Origin: Agromyces sp. Root81 | GTDB taxonomy: Bacteria > Actinomycetota > Actinomycetes > Actinomycetales > Microbacteriaceae | Direction of reading: 5' to 3' | DNA length: 64,000 bases | Assembly (NCBI RefSeq): GCF_001429165.1 | Contig: NZ_LMIR01000001.1 | Coordinates: 394,875-458,874 of the forward strand | Part shown: in pieces, positions 1 through 9,926 of the stretch | Numbering within the stretch: the stretch's first letter is position 1 | Layout: each line of letters begins with the position of its first letter | Notes under the pieces: generated by a model | Told to the model about the DNA's origin: nothing | Seen by the model: only the letters and a program-made list of their open reading frames with translations | Databases searched by the model: none | Program-made: the position numbers and the translations under genes

Positions 1-287
1 TGGCGCAGCGCGCTGCCCGCGGCGAGACGGAGGCTCGCGGCATCCGCTCGATCGCCGATCCCGACCACTGCGACGACGCGCGGTCCGTCTGCCGGCCCGG
101 GAACGCGGATGAGCTCTTCGGCAGCGCCGCCGGCGTCGAGCGCCTCGAGCACGGGAGCCACCCATTCGAAACCCGCCTCGGCGAGGAGCTCGGGCCCGTC
201 GGTGCCCTTCCGGGCAGCGAGCAGGACGACGTCGGCGTCGGATGCGGAGGCGGGGGAGTCGGTCACGGTGAGGGTGGGAACAGCCAT
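1..287 (-). CDS. pepA: Leucyl aminopeptidase (M17), N-terminal part
   Basis: The frame opens with ATG at 287 on the minus strand and is still open at the window edge, giving 95 residues. It resembles the N-terminal, non-catalytic domain of M17 leucyl aminopeptidases, with the strand VVLLAARKG near the start and VVAVVGIGD around residues 74-82. The zinc-binding catalytic domain lies outside the window, so activity cannot be judged. M17 enzymes remove N-terminal residues from peptides in the cytoplasm. The gene is divergent from the PAC2 gene at 375, and both have a -10 hexamer 6 nt before the start codon. Confidence 0.75.
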   Translation of the reverse strand, partial: MAVPTLTVTDSPASASDADVVLLAARKGTDGPELLAEAGFEWVAPVLEALDAGGAAEELIRVPGPADGPRVVAVVGIGDRADAASLRLAAGSALR

Positions 288-293
288 GGAGCG

Positions 294-299
294 ATCGTA
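294..299 (-). promoter_or_regulatory. -10 element of pepA (leaderless)
   Basis: TACGAT on the minus strand, followed by 6 nt and then ATG at 287. A transcript initiating 6-7 nt after the hexamer would begin at the start codon. Confidence 0.5.
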
Positions 300-362
300 C
301 GTGTTCGCTCTGGGCATCACGGCGTCGGACGTCGATCCGGGGGAGGTCCCGGCGGGCCTCAG

Positions 363-368
363 TAGGCT
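363..368 (+). promoter_or_regulatory. -10 element of the PAC2 gene (leaderless)
   Basis: TAGGCT followed by 6 nt and the ATG at 375; no ribosome binding site is visible upstream of this start. Confidence 0.5.
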
Positions 369-374
369 GGAACC

Positions 375-1301
375 ATGCGCGATCCCCGTTCCCTGTACGA
401 GCTGAACCCCGATGTGTCGGTGCCCACCGGGCTGCCGCTCGTCGCGGGGCTCACGGGCTACGCCGATGCCGGTGCCGCCGTCGCGCAGACCACCGAGTAC
501 CTGCTCTCGACGCTCGACAGCACGGTCGTGGCCTCCTTCGACGCCGACGAGCTGCTGGACTACCGTGCCCGCCGGCCGATCATCCTCTTCGAGGCCGACC
601 ACCTCGCCGACTACACGCCGCCGCGGCTGAGCCTCGACCTGGCCGTCGACGAGCTCGGCCAGCAGTTCCTGCTGCTCACCGGCTTCGAGCCCGACTACCA
701 GTGGCAGCGGTTCAGCTCGGCCGTGCTCGAACTCATCGAGCGGTTCGAGGTGTCGTCGACCACGTGGATCAACTCCATCCCCATGCCGGTGCCGCACACG
801 CGGCCCGTCGGCGTCACCGTGAGCGGCAACCGCACCGAGCTGATCGAGGCGATGTCGATCTGGCGGCCGACGACGCAGGTTCCGGCGAACGTGCTGCATC
901 TCGTCGAGTTCCGGCTCCAGGAGCTGGACCACCCGACCACCGGATTCGTACTGCTGATTCCGCACTACCTCTCCGACGCCGAGTACCCCTCTGCGGCGAT
1001 CACCGCGCTCGAGGCGATCAGTGCAGCGACCGGTCGCATCTTCCCGACCGATGCACTGCGCGAGCAGGGGCGCGACTTCGTCGCCCGCATCGACGAGCAG
1101 GTTGCGGAGAACGGCGAGCTGGCCAAGCTCGTCGGCACCCTCGAACAACGCCACGACGCCTACATGGAGGGCACGACGCTTCGATCGCCGCTCACCGATG
1201 AAGACGGTGAGCTGCCCTCCGCCGACGAGATCGCCGCAGAGCTCGAGAAGTTCCTCGCGTTCCGACGGGCCACCGACGACGACACGCCGCGCGGGCTGTA
1301 G
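375..1301 (+). CDS. PAC2 family (proteasome assembly chaperone-like) protein
   Basis: 308 residues. The N-terminal segment, with GLTGYADAGAAVAQ near residues 25-38, and the segment ILFEADH are typical of the actinobacterial PAC2 family, named after the eukaryotic proteasome assembly chaperone 2. The C-terminus is acidic and helical. Bacterial PAC2 proteins are common in Actinobacteria, but their molecular role is not established. The ATG is chosen because the -10 hexamer TAGGCT sits just 6 nt upstream. The gene is monocistronic and is followed by the sigA promoter and leader. Confidence 0.85.
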   Translation: MRDPRSLYELNPDVSVPTGLPLVAGLTGYADAGAAVAQTTEYLLSTLDSTVVASFDADELLDYRARRPIILFEADHLADYTPPRLSLDLAVDELGQQFLLLTGFEPDYQWQRFSSAVLELIERFEVSSTTWINSIPMPVPHTRPVGVTVSGNRTELIEAMSIWRPTTQVPANVLHLVEFRLQELDHPTTGFVLLIPHYLSDAEYPSAAITALEAISAATGRIFPTDALREQGRDFVARIDEQVAENGELAKLVGTLEQRHDAYMEGTTLRSPLTDEDGELPSADEIAAELEKFLAFRRATDDDTPRGL

Positions 1302-1390
1302 CGCCAGGGGAATGCCCGCCGGGGCTCGACTGTTGTAGAGAACGCAGGGCGAGACAGCCTCGATCAGGCGTGATGCGGTGCGCAGGTCTG

Positions 1391-1396
1391 TATAAT
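1391..1396 (+). promoter_or_regulatory. sigA promoter -10 element
   Basis: A perfect TATAAT. There is no good -35 hexamer at 16-18 nt upstream (the 17-nt position reads GCGTGA). Predicted transcription start is near 1403, the first base of the leader stem described next. Confidence 0.6.
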
Positions 1397-1402
1397 GGTG
1401 GC

Positions 1403-1468
1403 AGGACCCGTTCTGGTCCGCTGGCGTGGTGAACACCGTGCCGATGAAGCGGACTTGACATGGGTCCT
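1403..1468 (+). promoter_or_regulatory. Structured 5' leader of sigA (nested stems)
   Basis: Three coaxial stems can be read directly. P1: AGGACCC 1403-1409 pairs with GGGTCCT 1462-1468. P2: GTCCGCT 1416-1422 pairs with AGCGGAC 1448-1454. P3: 1423-1430 pairs with 1435-1442 around the loop GAAC (eight pairs, two of them G-U). A competing hairpin, GGACC 1404-1408 with GGTCC 1415-1419, uses bases of both P1 and P2. The element starts at the predicted transcription start and lies 85 nt before the sigA ATG. I do not recognise it as a named RNA family; cis-regulatory leader or short RNA is inference. Confidence 0.55.
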
Positions 1469-1552
1469 CATAGTGTCCGAAAACGACCGGGCCGAGTGCA
1501 TGAGCCGAGTCCGCGAGGGCACACGGGCACGACGGTAGGAGAGGTTCAACGA

Positions 1553-2839
<1,287 letters not shown>

Positions 2840-2846
2840 GCCGCCG

Positions 2847-4103
2847 GTGCGCTACGCGCCGGCGATCCTCGTCGGCAGACTCACCCGATTCGCCGCCCGG
2901 CTGCGCAAGCCCGGCGGCGGATCGGCTGTTCCGGGCCTCATCGTCAACCGCATCGCCCCGAAGTACCTGAAGCGCACGCTCTCGGGCTTCCCGCAGGGGC
3001 TCGTCGTCGTCTCGGGCTCGAGCGGCAAGTCGACGACCACGAAGATGCTCGTCGCGATACTCCGCGCCCACGACGTCGACGTGTTCACCAACCCGTCGAC
3101 GGCGAACATCAGCCAGGGCCTCACCTCCGCACTGCTCGAGCAGGCCGACTGGCGCGGGCGCGTGCCCGGCGACGTCGCGGTGCTCGAGATGGACGAGGGC
3201 CATGGTGCGCTCGTCATGCAGGGCGTCGACGCCCGAGTCGTGTGCCTGACGAACGTCATGGTCGACCAGATCGACCGGTTCCACGACTCCGAGATGGTCG
3301 CCTCCATGCTCGCCCGCATCGCGGCGCGGGCCGGCGAGTCGATCGTCGTGAACGCCGACGACGCCTATCTCGAACGGCTCGCCGCACGAGTGCGGCCGGG
3401 CGTCGCGGTCCACCGCTTCGGCGTCACCGACGCGGTGTTCGCGGCATCACCGCGCGGCCTCGGCTACACCCAGACGAGCGATGCCCGACTGTCGAGCGGC
3501 ACCGACGTGCTCGTGCAGACGGTCGACGGTGCGTCCGCGGTGCTCGATGACGCCGGGGCATCCGTCTCGATCGGTCTTCCGGCGCGCGGCGTGCACTACG
3601 CCGTCGATGCGGCGGCCGCTTACGCCACCGCCAAGGCGGTGCTCGGCGAACGCTTCTCGAGCTCGACAGCTGCCGATGCGCTGAGCGCGATCCCTGCCGT
3701 GTTCGGGCGGGGAGAGCGCACCACGGTTCGCGGACAGGACGTCGAGTTCGTGCTCGTGCAGAACCCGTCGAGCTATCAGTTGAACGTCGACAGCATCGCA
3801 CCGGGCACCGAGCAGATCCTCTTCGCGATCGGTTCCGACGTGCGCGACCCGTCGTACTTCTGGCCGACGGATGCAGCGTCACTCGAGCGGGTCTCGATCG
3901 TGACGGGCTCGAAGTCCGCCGAGGCGGCGCTCATGCTCGCCTACGACGGTGTCGAGATCGACCGTGTGGAGCCCGACCTCGGCAGTGCCCTCGACGACTT
4001 CCTCGCGATGCCGGCGCCGGCATCCGGCGTCAAGACGATCGTCTTCACCGCCGATGCGATGCGGCGCACCCGCACCCACCTCGGACTCGCTGGAGCAGAA
4101 TGA
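2847..4103 (+). CDS. murT: MurT-like lipid II amidotransferase ligase subunit, atypical
   Basis: 418 residues, GTG start. A Mur ligase central domain with P-loop GSSGKSTTT (about residues 58-66) is followed by a DUF1727 domain. MurT activates the D-Glu alpha-carboxyl of lipid II with ATP, and its partner GatD supplies ammonia to make D-isoglutamine. Two features depart from the family. The insertion that normally carries a four-cysteine zinc ribbon has no cysteines here; the only Cys visible in the protein is in VVCLTN. In DUF1727 the usual NPAG and DGRDVSWLWD-type motifs read NPSS and DVRDPSYFWPTD. The last base pairs overlap the gatD start as ATGA, implying translational coupling. The fold call is firm; the reaction is uncertain. 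Confidence 0.8.
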   Translation: MRYAPAILVGRLTRFAARLRKPGGGSAVPGLIVNRIAPKYLKRTLSGFPQGLVVVSGSSGKSTTTKMLVAILRAHDVDVFTNPSTANISQGLTSALLEQADWRGRVPGDVAVLEMDEGHGALVMQGVDARVVCLTNVMVDQIDRFHDSEMVASMLARIAARAGESIVVNADDAYLERLAARVRPGVAVHRFGVTDAVFAASPRGLGYTQTSDARLSSGTDVLVQTVDGASAVLDDAGASVSIGLPARGVHYAVDAAAAYATAKAVLGERFSSSTAADALSAIPAVFGRGERTTVRGQDVEFVLVQNPSSYQLNVDSIAPGTEQILFAIGSDVRDPSYFWPTDAASLERVSIVTGSKSAEAALMLAYDGVEIDRVEPDLGSALDDFLAMPAPASGVKTIVFTADAMRRTRTHLGLAGAE

Positions 4104-4837
4104 CCCTCACGATCGTCTCGTTGCTTCCCCGACTGCAGAACACGAACGGCGACGCCGAGAACGCCCGGGTGCTCGCGACGCGGGCTCGATGGGCCGGGCT
4201 CGACGCCACGGTCGTCGAGGTCGAGACGGCGGAGCAGCTTCCGCAGCGGGTCGACGCGATCGTGCTCGGCTCGGGCAGCGACTCGTCGCTCGACGAGAGC
4301 CGCGAACTGCTCCTCACGATGCACGACGAGTTCCGCCGGTGGGGTACCGAGGGCGTCCCGATCCTCTCGATCGGCACCGGCTGGGAGCTGCTCAGCTGGG
4401 GCATCGAGCTCGCGAGCGGCCGCAGCATCGAGGGTCTCGGCATCCTGCCCGGCCGCGCGGTTCCGCGCGCGAACCGCGTGACCGGTGATGTGGTGGTGAA
4501 GAGCCCGCGCTTCGGCGTGCTCGTCGGCTTCGAGAACCACGCACGCGACTACGTCGGCGCCGAGGCGTCCCCGCTGGGTCGCCTCCGTGCCGGGCACGGC
4601 AACGGGCGTGACTCGGGCCAGGAGGGTGCGGTCATGGGCGACGTCTACGGCACCCACCTGCACGGACCGGTGCTCGCGAAGAACCCCGAGTTCGCCGACC
4701 GGCTCCTCGAGACCATGGCCACTCGTGCCGGGCTCGAGTACATGCCGGGCGCGCGTGCCCAGACGGTCGATGCCTACGCGTCGGCCGCTCGTGCTGCGCA
4801 GCTGACTGCAGCCGGCGTCTCGATTCCCGAGGCCTGA
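4100..4837 (+). CDS. gatD: GatD-like class I glutamine amidotransferase, no nucleophile Cys
   Basis: 245 residues, overlapping murT by 4 nt. The type I glutamine amidotransferase fold is recognisable: the N-terminal SLLPRLQNTNGDAENA segment, VLGSGSD, and YGTHLHGPVLAKNPEFAD with the expected catalytic His near residue 191. At the nucleophile elbow, where GatD normally reads ICGGYQLL, this protein reads IGTGWELL, so the catalytic cysteine is a glycine; no cysteine occurs anywhere in the protein. Glutaminase activity is therefore unlikely by the known mechanism. It may be a structural partner of MurT, or the pair may use another amine donor. Confidence 0.75.
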   Translation: MTLTIVSLLPRLQNTNGDAENARVLATRARWAGLDATVVEVETAEQLPQRVDAIVLGSGSDSSLDESRELLLTMHDEFRRWGTEGVPILSIGTGWELLSWGIELASGRSIEGLGILPGRAVPRANRVTGDVVVKSPRFGVLVGFENHARDYVGAEASPLGRLRAGHGNGRDSGQEGAVMGDVYGTHLHGPVLAKNPEFADRLLETMATRAGLEYMPGARAQTVDAYASAARAAQLTAAGVSIPEA

Positions 4838-4847
4838 GCCGGAAACG

Positions 4848-4877
4848 ACGAACGCCCCGGCGAGCCGGGGCGTTCGT
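4848..4877. terminator. Bidirectional terminator between gatD and the DUF7455 gene
   Basis: A perfect 13-bp stem (4848-4860 with 4865-4877) with a CGAG loop, between two convergent genes. There is no strong T tract. Confidence 0.75.
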
Positions 4878-4889
4878 GGAGTCGGTCGG

Positions 4890-5126
4890 TCAGTGACGGT
4901 CGTCGGCGAGCAGCTTGCTCGACTCGTCGTGCCAGCTGTGCGCGATCTGCGAGAGCTTCTCCTGGTGCTTGCGGCCGTGGTGGGCGCAGAACAGCAGTTC
5001 GCCGCTCGCGACGACGACGCGGATGTACGCCTGGGCGCCGCACGCATCGCATCGGTCGAGCGCGGTGAGCTCGTAAGGGGTCTCGAGTTCATCGACCGCA
5101 CCGGTGGTCTCGGTGGACTGGGTCAT
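4890..5126 (-). CDS. DUF7455 family small zinc-binding protein
   Basis: 78 residues. The core reads LDRCDACGAQAYIR and LLFCAHHGRKH, a Cys/His set suited to binding one zinc ion. This family is widespread in Actinobacteria and typically sits next to a type II topoisomerase B gene, as here with parE on the other strand. The function is not known. The start is supported by a GGAGGA-type site just upstream on the minus strand. Confidence 0.85.
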   Translation of the reverse strand: MTQSTETTGAVDELETPYELTALDRCDACGAQAYIRVVVASGELLFCAHHGRKHQEKLSQIAHSWHDESSKLLADDRH

Positions 5127-5257
5127 GGCTCCTCCTTCGTGCTCATGCTCGGTGTTCCGTTCATCAATGAAAACACGAGAGCGGCCCTGTTCCTTCCGTT
5201 GGGCCGGGCATTTCGCTCAGCGCGTAGTGGCTGAGCGGATGTGTCGGCGCGGCTCAG

Positions 5258-5263
5258 TAGGCT
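5258..5263 (+). promoter_or_regulatory. -10 element of parE (near-leaderless)
   Basis: TAGGCT, 8 nt before the GTG at 5272. Confidence 0.4.
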
Positions 5264-5271
5264 TGTTCGAC

Positions 5272-7350
<2,079 letters not shown>

Positions 7351-7384
7351 GGTACGGCGTCGACTCGCCCCGCTTCACGACGTG

Positions 7385-7420
7385 CCGCTGGGCCCGGTCG
7401 AATACGACCGAGCCCAGCGG
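7385..7420. terminator. Terminator between parE and the protease gene
   Basis: A 16-bp stem with one mismatch (7385-7400 with 7405-7420), loop AATA, between convergent genes. Confidence 0.7.
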
Positions 7421-7451
7421 ACTCTGACAGCGCTCCGACGAGAGCGGTGAC

Positions 7452-8267
7452 TCAGTTGCCGTAGAGTGCGACGGCCCCAGTGCGGTCGGAGTTCGTCATC
7501 GTCAGATCGTCGGACGAACCGTTGCACTGCGGGTAGTGCATGATCGATGCCGAGTCGTACGGCGTCAGCGGACGCCAGTTGTTGTCTTCGAAGCACGTGC
7601 CCGATTCAGGGCGCGTGTGCTCGTGCCGGAACCCGAGGGTGTGGCCGAGTTCGTGGCCGAGGATGTTGGTCGGCGTCCAGGCGCCCGAGCCCCAGATCGA
7701 GTCGTCGATGAGCACGTTCTGCTGACGGTCGGGCGTGCTCGGGAAGAACGCGCGGGCGATGTACTGCGAGGTCTGCACCGGCTCGACCGAGAACAGTACC
7801 GACTTGTTGCGCGTCGTGCACTGGCCGTCGGCGCTGCTCACGTACACGAAGTCGATCTTCGATGACGCGGACTCCCAGAGGGCCGCGCCGCTCGCCATCG
7901 CGTTGACGACGTCGGCGTGACGCGTGCCGAACTTCGTGCTGACGCAATAGGTGAGGTCGCCGACCTGCGAGGCCGACCACTTGTCGTCGGCGCCGTTGAC
8001 CGTGTTGACGATGAGACCGTCGGTCGGCGTCTCGGGACCGGCGAGCAGGTCGTAGAACTTCCGCAGGTCGCCCTTGTCCGAGATCACCTCGTCACCGTTG
8101 ACGATGTAGCTGCCATCGACGTCTCGGTAGGTCGATTCCGCGAACTCCTGGTAGGAGGGAACGTCGGAGTCGTCGAGCGGGGTTGCGCCGGCGGCCGGGA
8201 TTACCGTGCCGACAGCGAGCGCGGCGGCCGCGGTGGCGGCGAGCGCGAGTGTTCTCGTGATTCGCAT
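7452..8267 (-). CDS. Secreted HExxH zinc metalloprotease (M57/astacin-like)
   Basis: 271 residues. An N-terminal signal peptide (MRITRTLALAATAAAALAVG, cleavage probably near AGA) indicates export. The catalytic motif is HELGHTLGFRHEH near residues 205-217, which supplies three zinc His and the catalytic Glu. A Met-turn-like ASIMHYP follows near residue 242. The layout fits small secreted peptidases of the M57/M12 group (metzincin-like). Four cysteines (YCVS, GQCT, GTCF and PQCN) could form disulfides outside the cell. It stands alone; two dyad elements lie upstream (8336-8373). Confidence 0.8.
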   Translation of the reverse strand: MRITRTLALAATAAAALAVGTVIPAAGATPLDDSDVPSYQEFAESTYRDVDGSYIVNGDEVISDKGDLRKFYDLLAGPETPTDGLIVNTVNGADDKWSASQVGDLTYCVSTKFGTRHADVVNAMASGAALWESASSKIDFVYVSSADGQCTTRNKSVLFSVEPVQTSQYIARAFFPSTPDRQQNVLIDDSIWGSGAWTPTNILGHELGHTLGFRHEHTRPESGTCFEDNNWRPLTPYDSASIMHYPQCNGSSDDLTMTNSDRTGAVALYGN

Positions 8268-8335
8268 GCAGTGTGCTCCTTCTGAAACGAGCGATCTCCG
8301 TTCGCCTGGTCGGCGAGCGGCTTCGGATCCAGAGA

Positions 8336-8373
8336 ACAGGCGTCGTTGCCTGTGGACGGGCGTCGTTGCCTGT
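8336..8373. promoter_or_regulatory. Tandem dyad operator upstream of the protease gene
   Basis: ACAGGC-N6-GCCTGT at 8336-8353 (perfect dyad) and ACGGGC-N6-GCCTGT at 8356-8373 (one mismatch) share the core GTCGTTGCCTGT and are exactly 20 bp apart, placing them on the same DNA face. They lie about 70-105 bp upstream of the protease start, in the 195-bp gap 8268-8462. Confidence 0.5.
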
Positions 8374-8462
8374 CCCCCGAAGTAGGCACAACGTAGCCTG
8401 CACGATTCGATCGTGTCAAGGATTTCAGGGCGTGCCGCTCGTCCGCATCGACGCGTGACGTT

Positions 8463-9812
8463 TCACCCCGCCGTCGGTCGGATGTTCTGGTTCAGGTGGA
8501 AGACGTTGCCGGGATCGTACGCGTCCTTGACGGCGGTCAGTCGTGTCAGTTGATCGGTCGAGTACGCACGCCGGAGCCCTGCGTCTCCATCATCGCCGAG
8601 CACGTTGACATACGCGCCGCTCGAGTACTCGTCCATCGTGCTCGCGTAGCGTCGAGCGGCCGCCATCCGCGGCGCATCCTCGTCGGGCGAGCGCCAGCGG
8701 GAGGCGGCCACGAACTCGAACGCCGTGTCGCGCCTCGAGAAGGCGGTGGCGTCCCCGGGAACATCTGCGATGGCCCCGCCGTATGCCTGCAGGCTGACGT
8801 CGGGGAGCAGCTCGCCGTCGCGAGCGAGGAGTGCCTCGATGAGGTCGTCGTCGAGCGCACGGAAGTAGTGCCCCTTCCAATAGCGGCGCCATGCGTGACC
8901 CTCGGTGTCGTCCTCGCGGGTCTGCAGCTGCAGGTAGCTGAGCGAATCGACCGATCTCGCAGCGGGCGCGGCGGCCCGGTCGAGGCGCTGCTCGAGCTCG
9001 ACGATCTCCTCACGAGCAACGATGGGATCACCGACCCACACGAACCCGAGCGCCACCGTTCCGCCTGAGATCGTCGCGGTGAAGGTCGATTCGCGTGGCG
9101 CGTCGATGCTGAGGTCGCGCCAGGCGCGCATCGCGGTCGCGGCCGCCACAGCGTCCGCGACATGCTCGATCGGGTAGTGGAACTCGACGGCGATCGCGTC
9201 GCCGGGTTCGGGGTGCAGGGCGAACTCGAACTCGGTGACGACGCCGAAGTTGCCACCGCCGCCTCGCAACGCCCAGTCGAGTTCGGAATGGGAGTCGCGG
9301 TCGATTCGCAGTCGCTCACCGGTCGCCGTGACGAGCTCGAACGCGACCACGTTGTCGCAGGCGAGCCCGTGACGTCTCGCGAGCCACCCCATTCCGCCAC
9401 CGAGGGTGAGTCCGCCGACACCGGTGTGCGAGACGTTCCCCGCCGTCGTCGCGAGGCCGTGCCGCTGCGATTCGCGGTCGAGCGCGCCGAGGAGAGCGCC
9501 GCCCTGCACTCGCGCGCGACGCCCGGTCGGGTCGACCTGCACGTCGCCCATCGGCCGAAGGTCGATCATGACGCCGTCGTCGGGCACGGCATGTCCGACG
9601 ATCCCGTGCCCGCCGCAGCGCACGCCGATCTCGAGCTCGTTCCGGGTGGCGAACTGCACGGCGGTGGCGACGTCGGCTGTGTCTGCGCACCGCACGATGT
9701 AACGCGGCCGCCGGTCGATCATGCCGTTCCAGACGGCACGGGCCGCGTCGTAGCCGTCATGCCCGGGCTCCAACACGGTGCCGGCGATGTCGCGCAAGGT
9801 CGTGTGCGCCAT
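8463..9812 (-). CDS. FAD-linked (BBE-type) oxidoreductase
   Basis: 449 residues. An N-terminal PCMH-type FAD-binding domain contains VRCGGHGIVGHAV (about residues 63-75), where the His can attach FAD covalently, and GVGGLTLGGGMGWLARRHG. The C-terminal BBE segment reads YDPGNVFHLNQNI. In the bicovalent members a Cys precedes GVGG; here the same position reads GNVSHTGVGG without Cys, so only the His linkage is possible. Substrate unknown. No signal peptide, so cytosolic. It lies downstream of parC on the same strand with a 114-nt gap. Confidence 0.9.
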   Translation of the reverse strand: MAHTTLRDIAGTVLEPGHDGYDAARAVWNGMIDRRPRYIVRCADTADVATAVQFATRNELEIGVRCGGHGIVGHAVPDDGVMIDLRPMGDVQVDPTGRRARVQGGALLGALDRESQRHGLATTAGNVSHTGVGGLTLGGGMGWLARRHGLACDNVVAFELVTATGERLRIDRDSHSELDWALRGGGGNFGVVTEFEFALHPEPGDAIAVEFHYPIEHVADAVAAATAMRAWRDLSIDAPRESTFTATISGGTVALGFVWVGDPIVAREEIVELEQRLDRAAAPAARSVDSLSYLQLQTREDDTEGHAWRRYWKGHYFRALDDDLIEALLARDGELLPDVSLQAYGGAIADVPGDATAFSRRDTAFEFVAASRWRSPDEDAPRMAAARRYASTMDEYSSGAYVNVLGDDGDAGLRRAYSTDQLTRLTAVKDAYDPGNVFHLNQNIRPTAG

Positions 9813-9926
9813 GAATGGCTCTCCCGTTCCCCGTGAGCCGGGTGCATGAACGAGTGAGGCGCTCGTCGGCCGGCACGGCCGAATATGCCCCTCTGCCGCG
9901 CCGGCGTCAAGCCCTGGAGCGCGGCG

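Noticed and set aside
1455-1460. Perfect TTGACA as a second sigA promoter
   Set aside because: No acceptable -10 hexamer 16-18 nt downstream (reads CGAAAA); the bases are better explained as the internal loop of the leader stem.
1460-1552. Upstream in-frame ATG extending SigA by 31 residues
   Set aside because: No good ribosome binding site, lies at the leader stem, and the extra residues look non-conserved; ATG 1553 has GGAGAGG.
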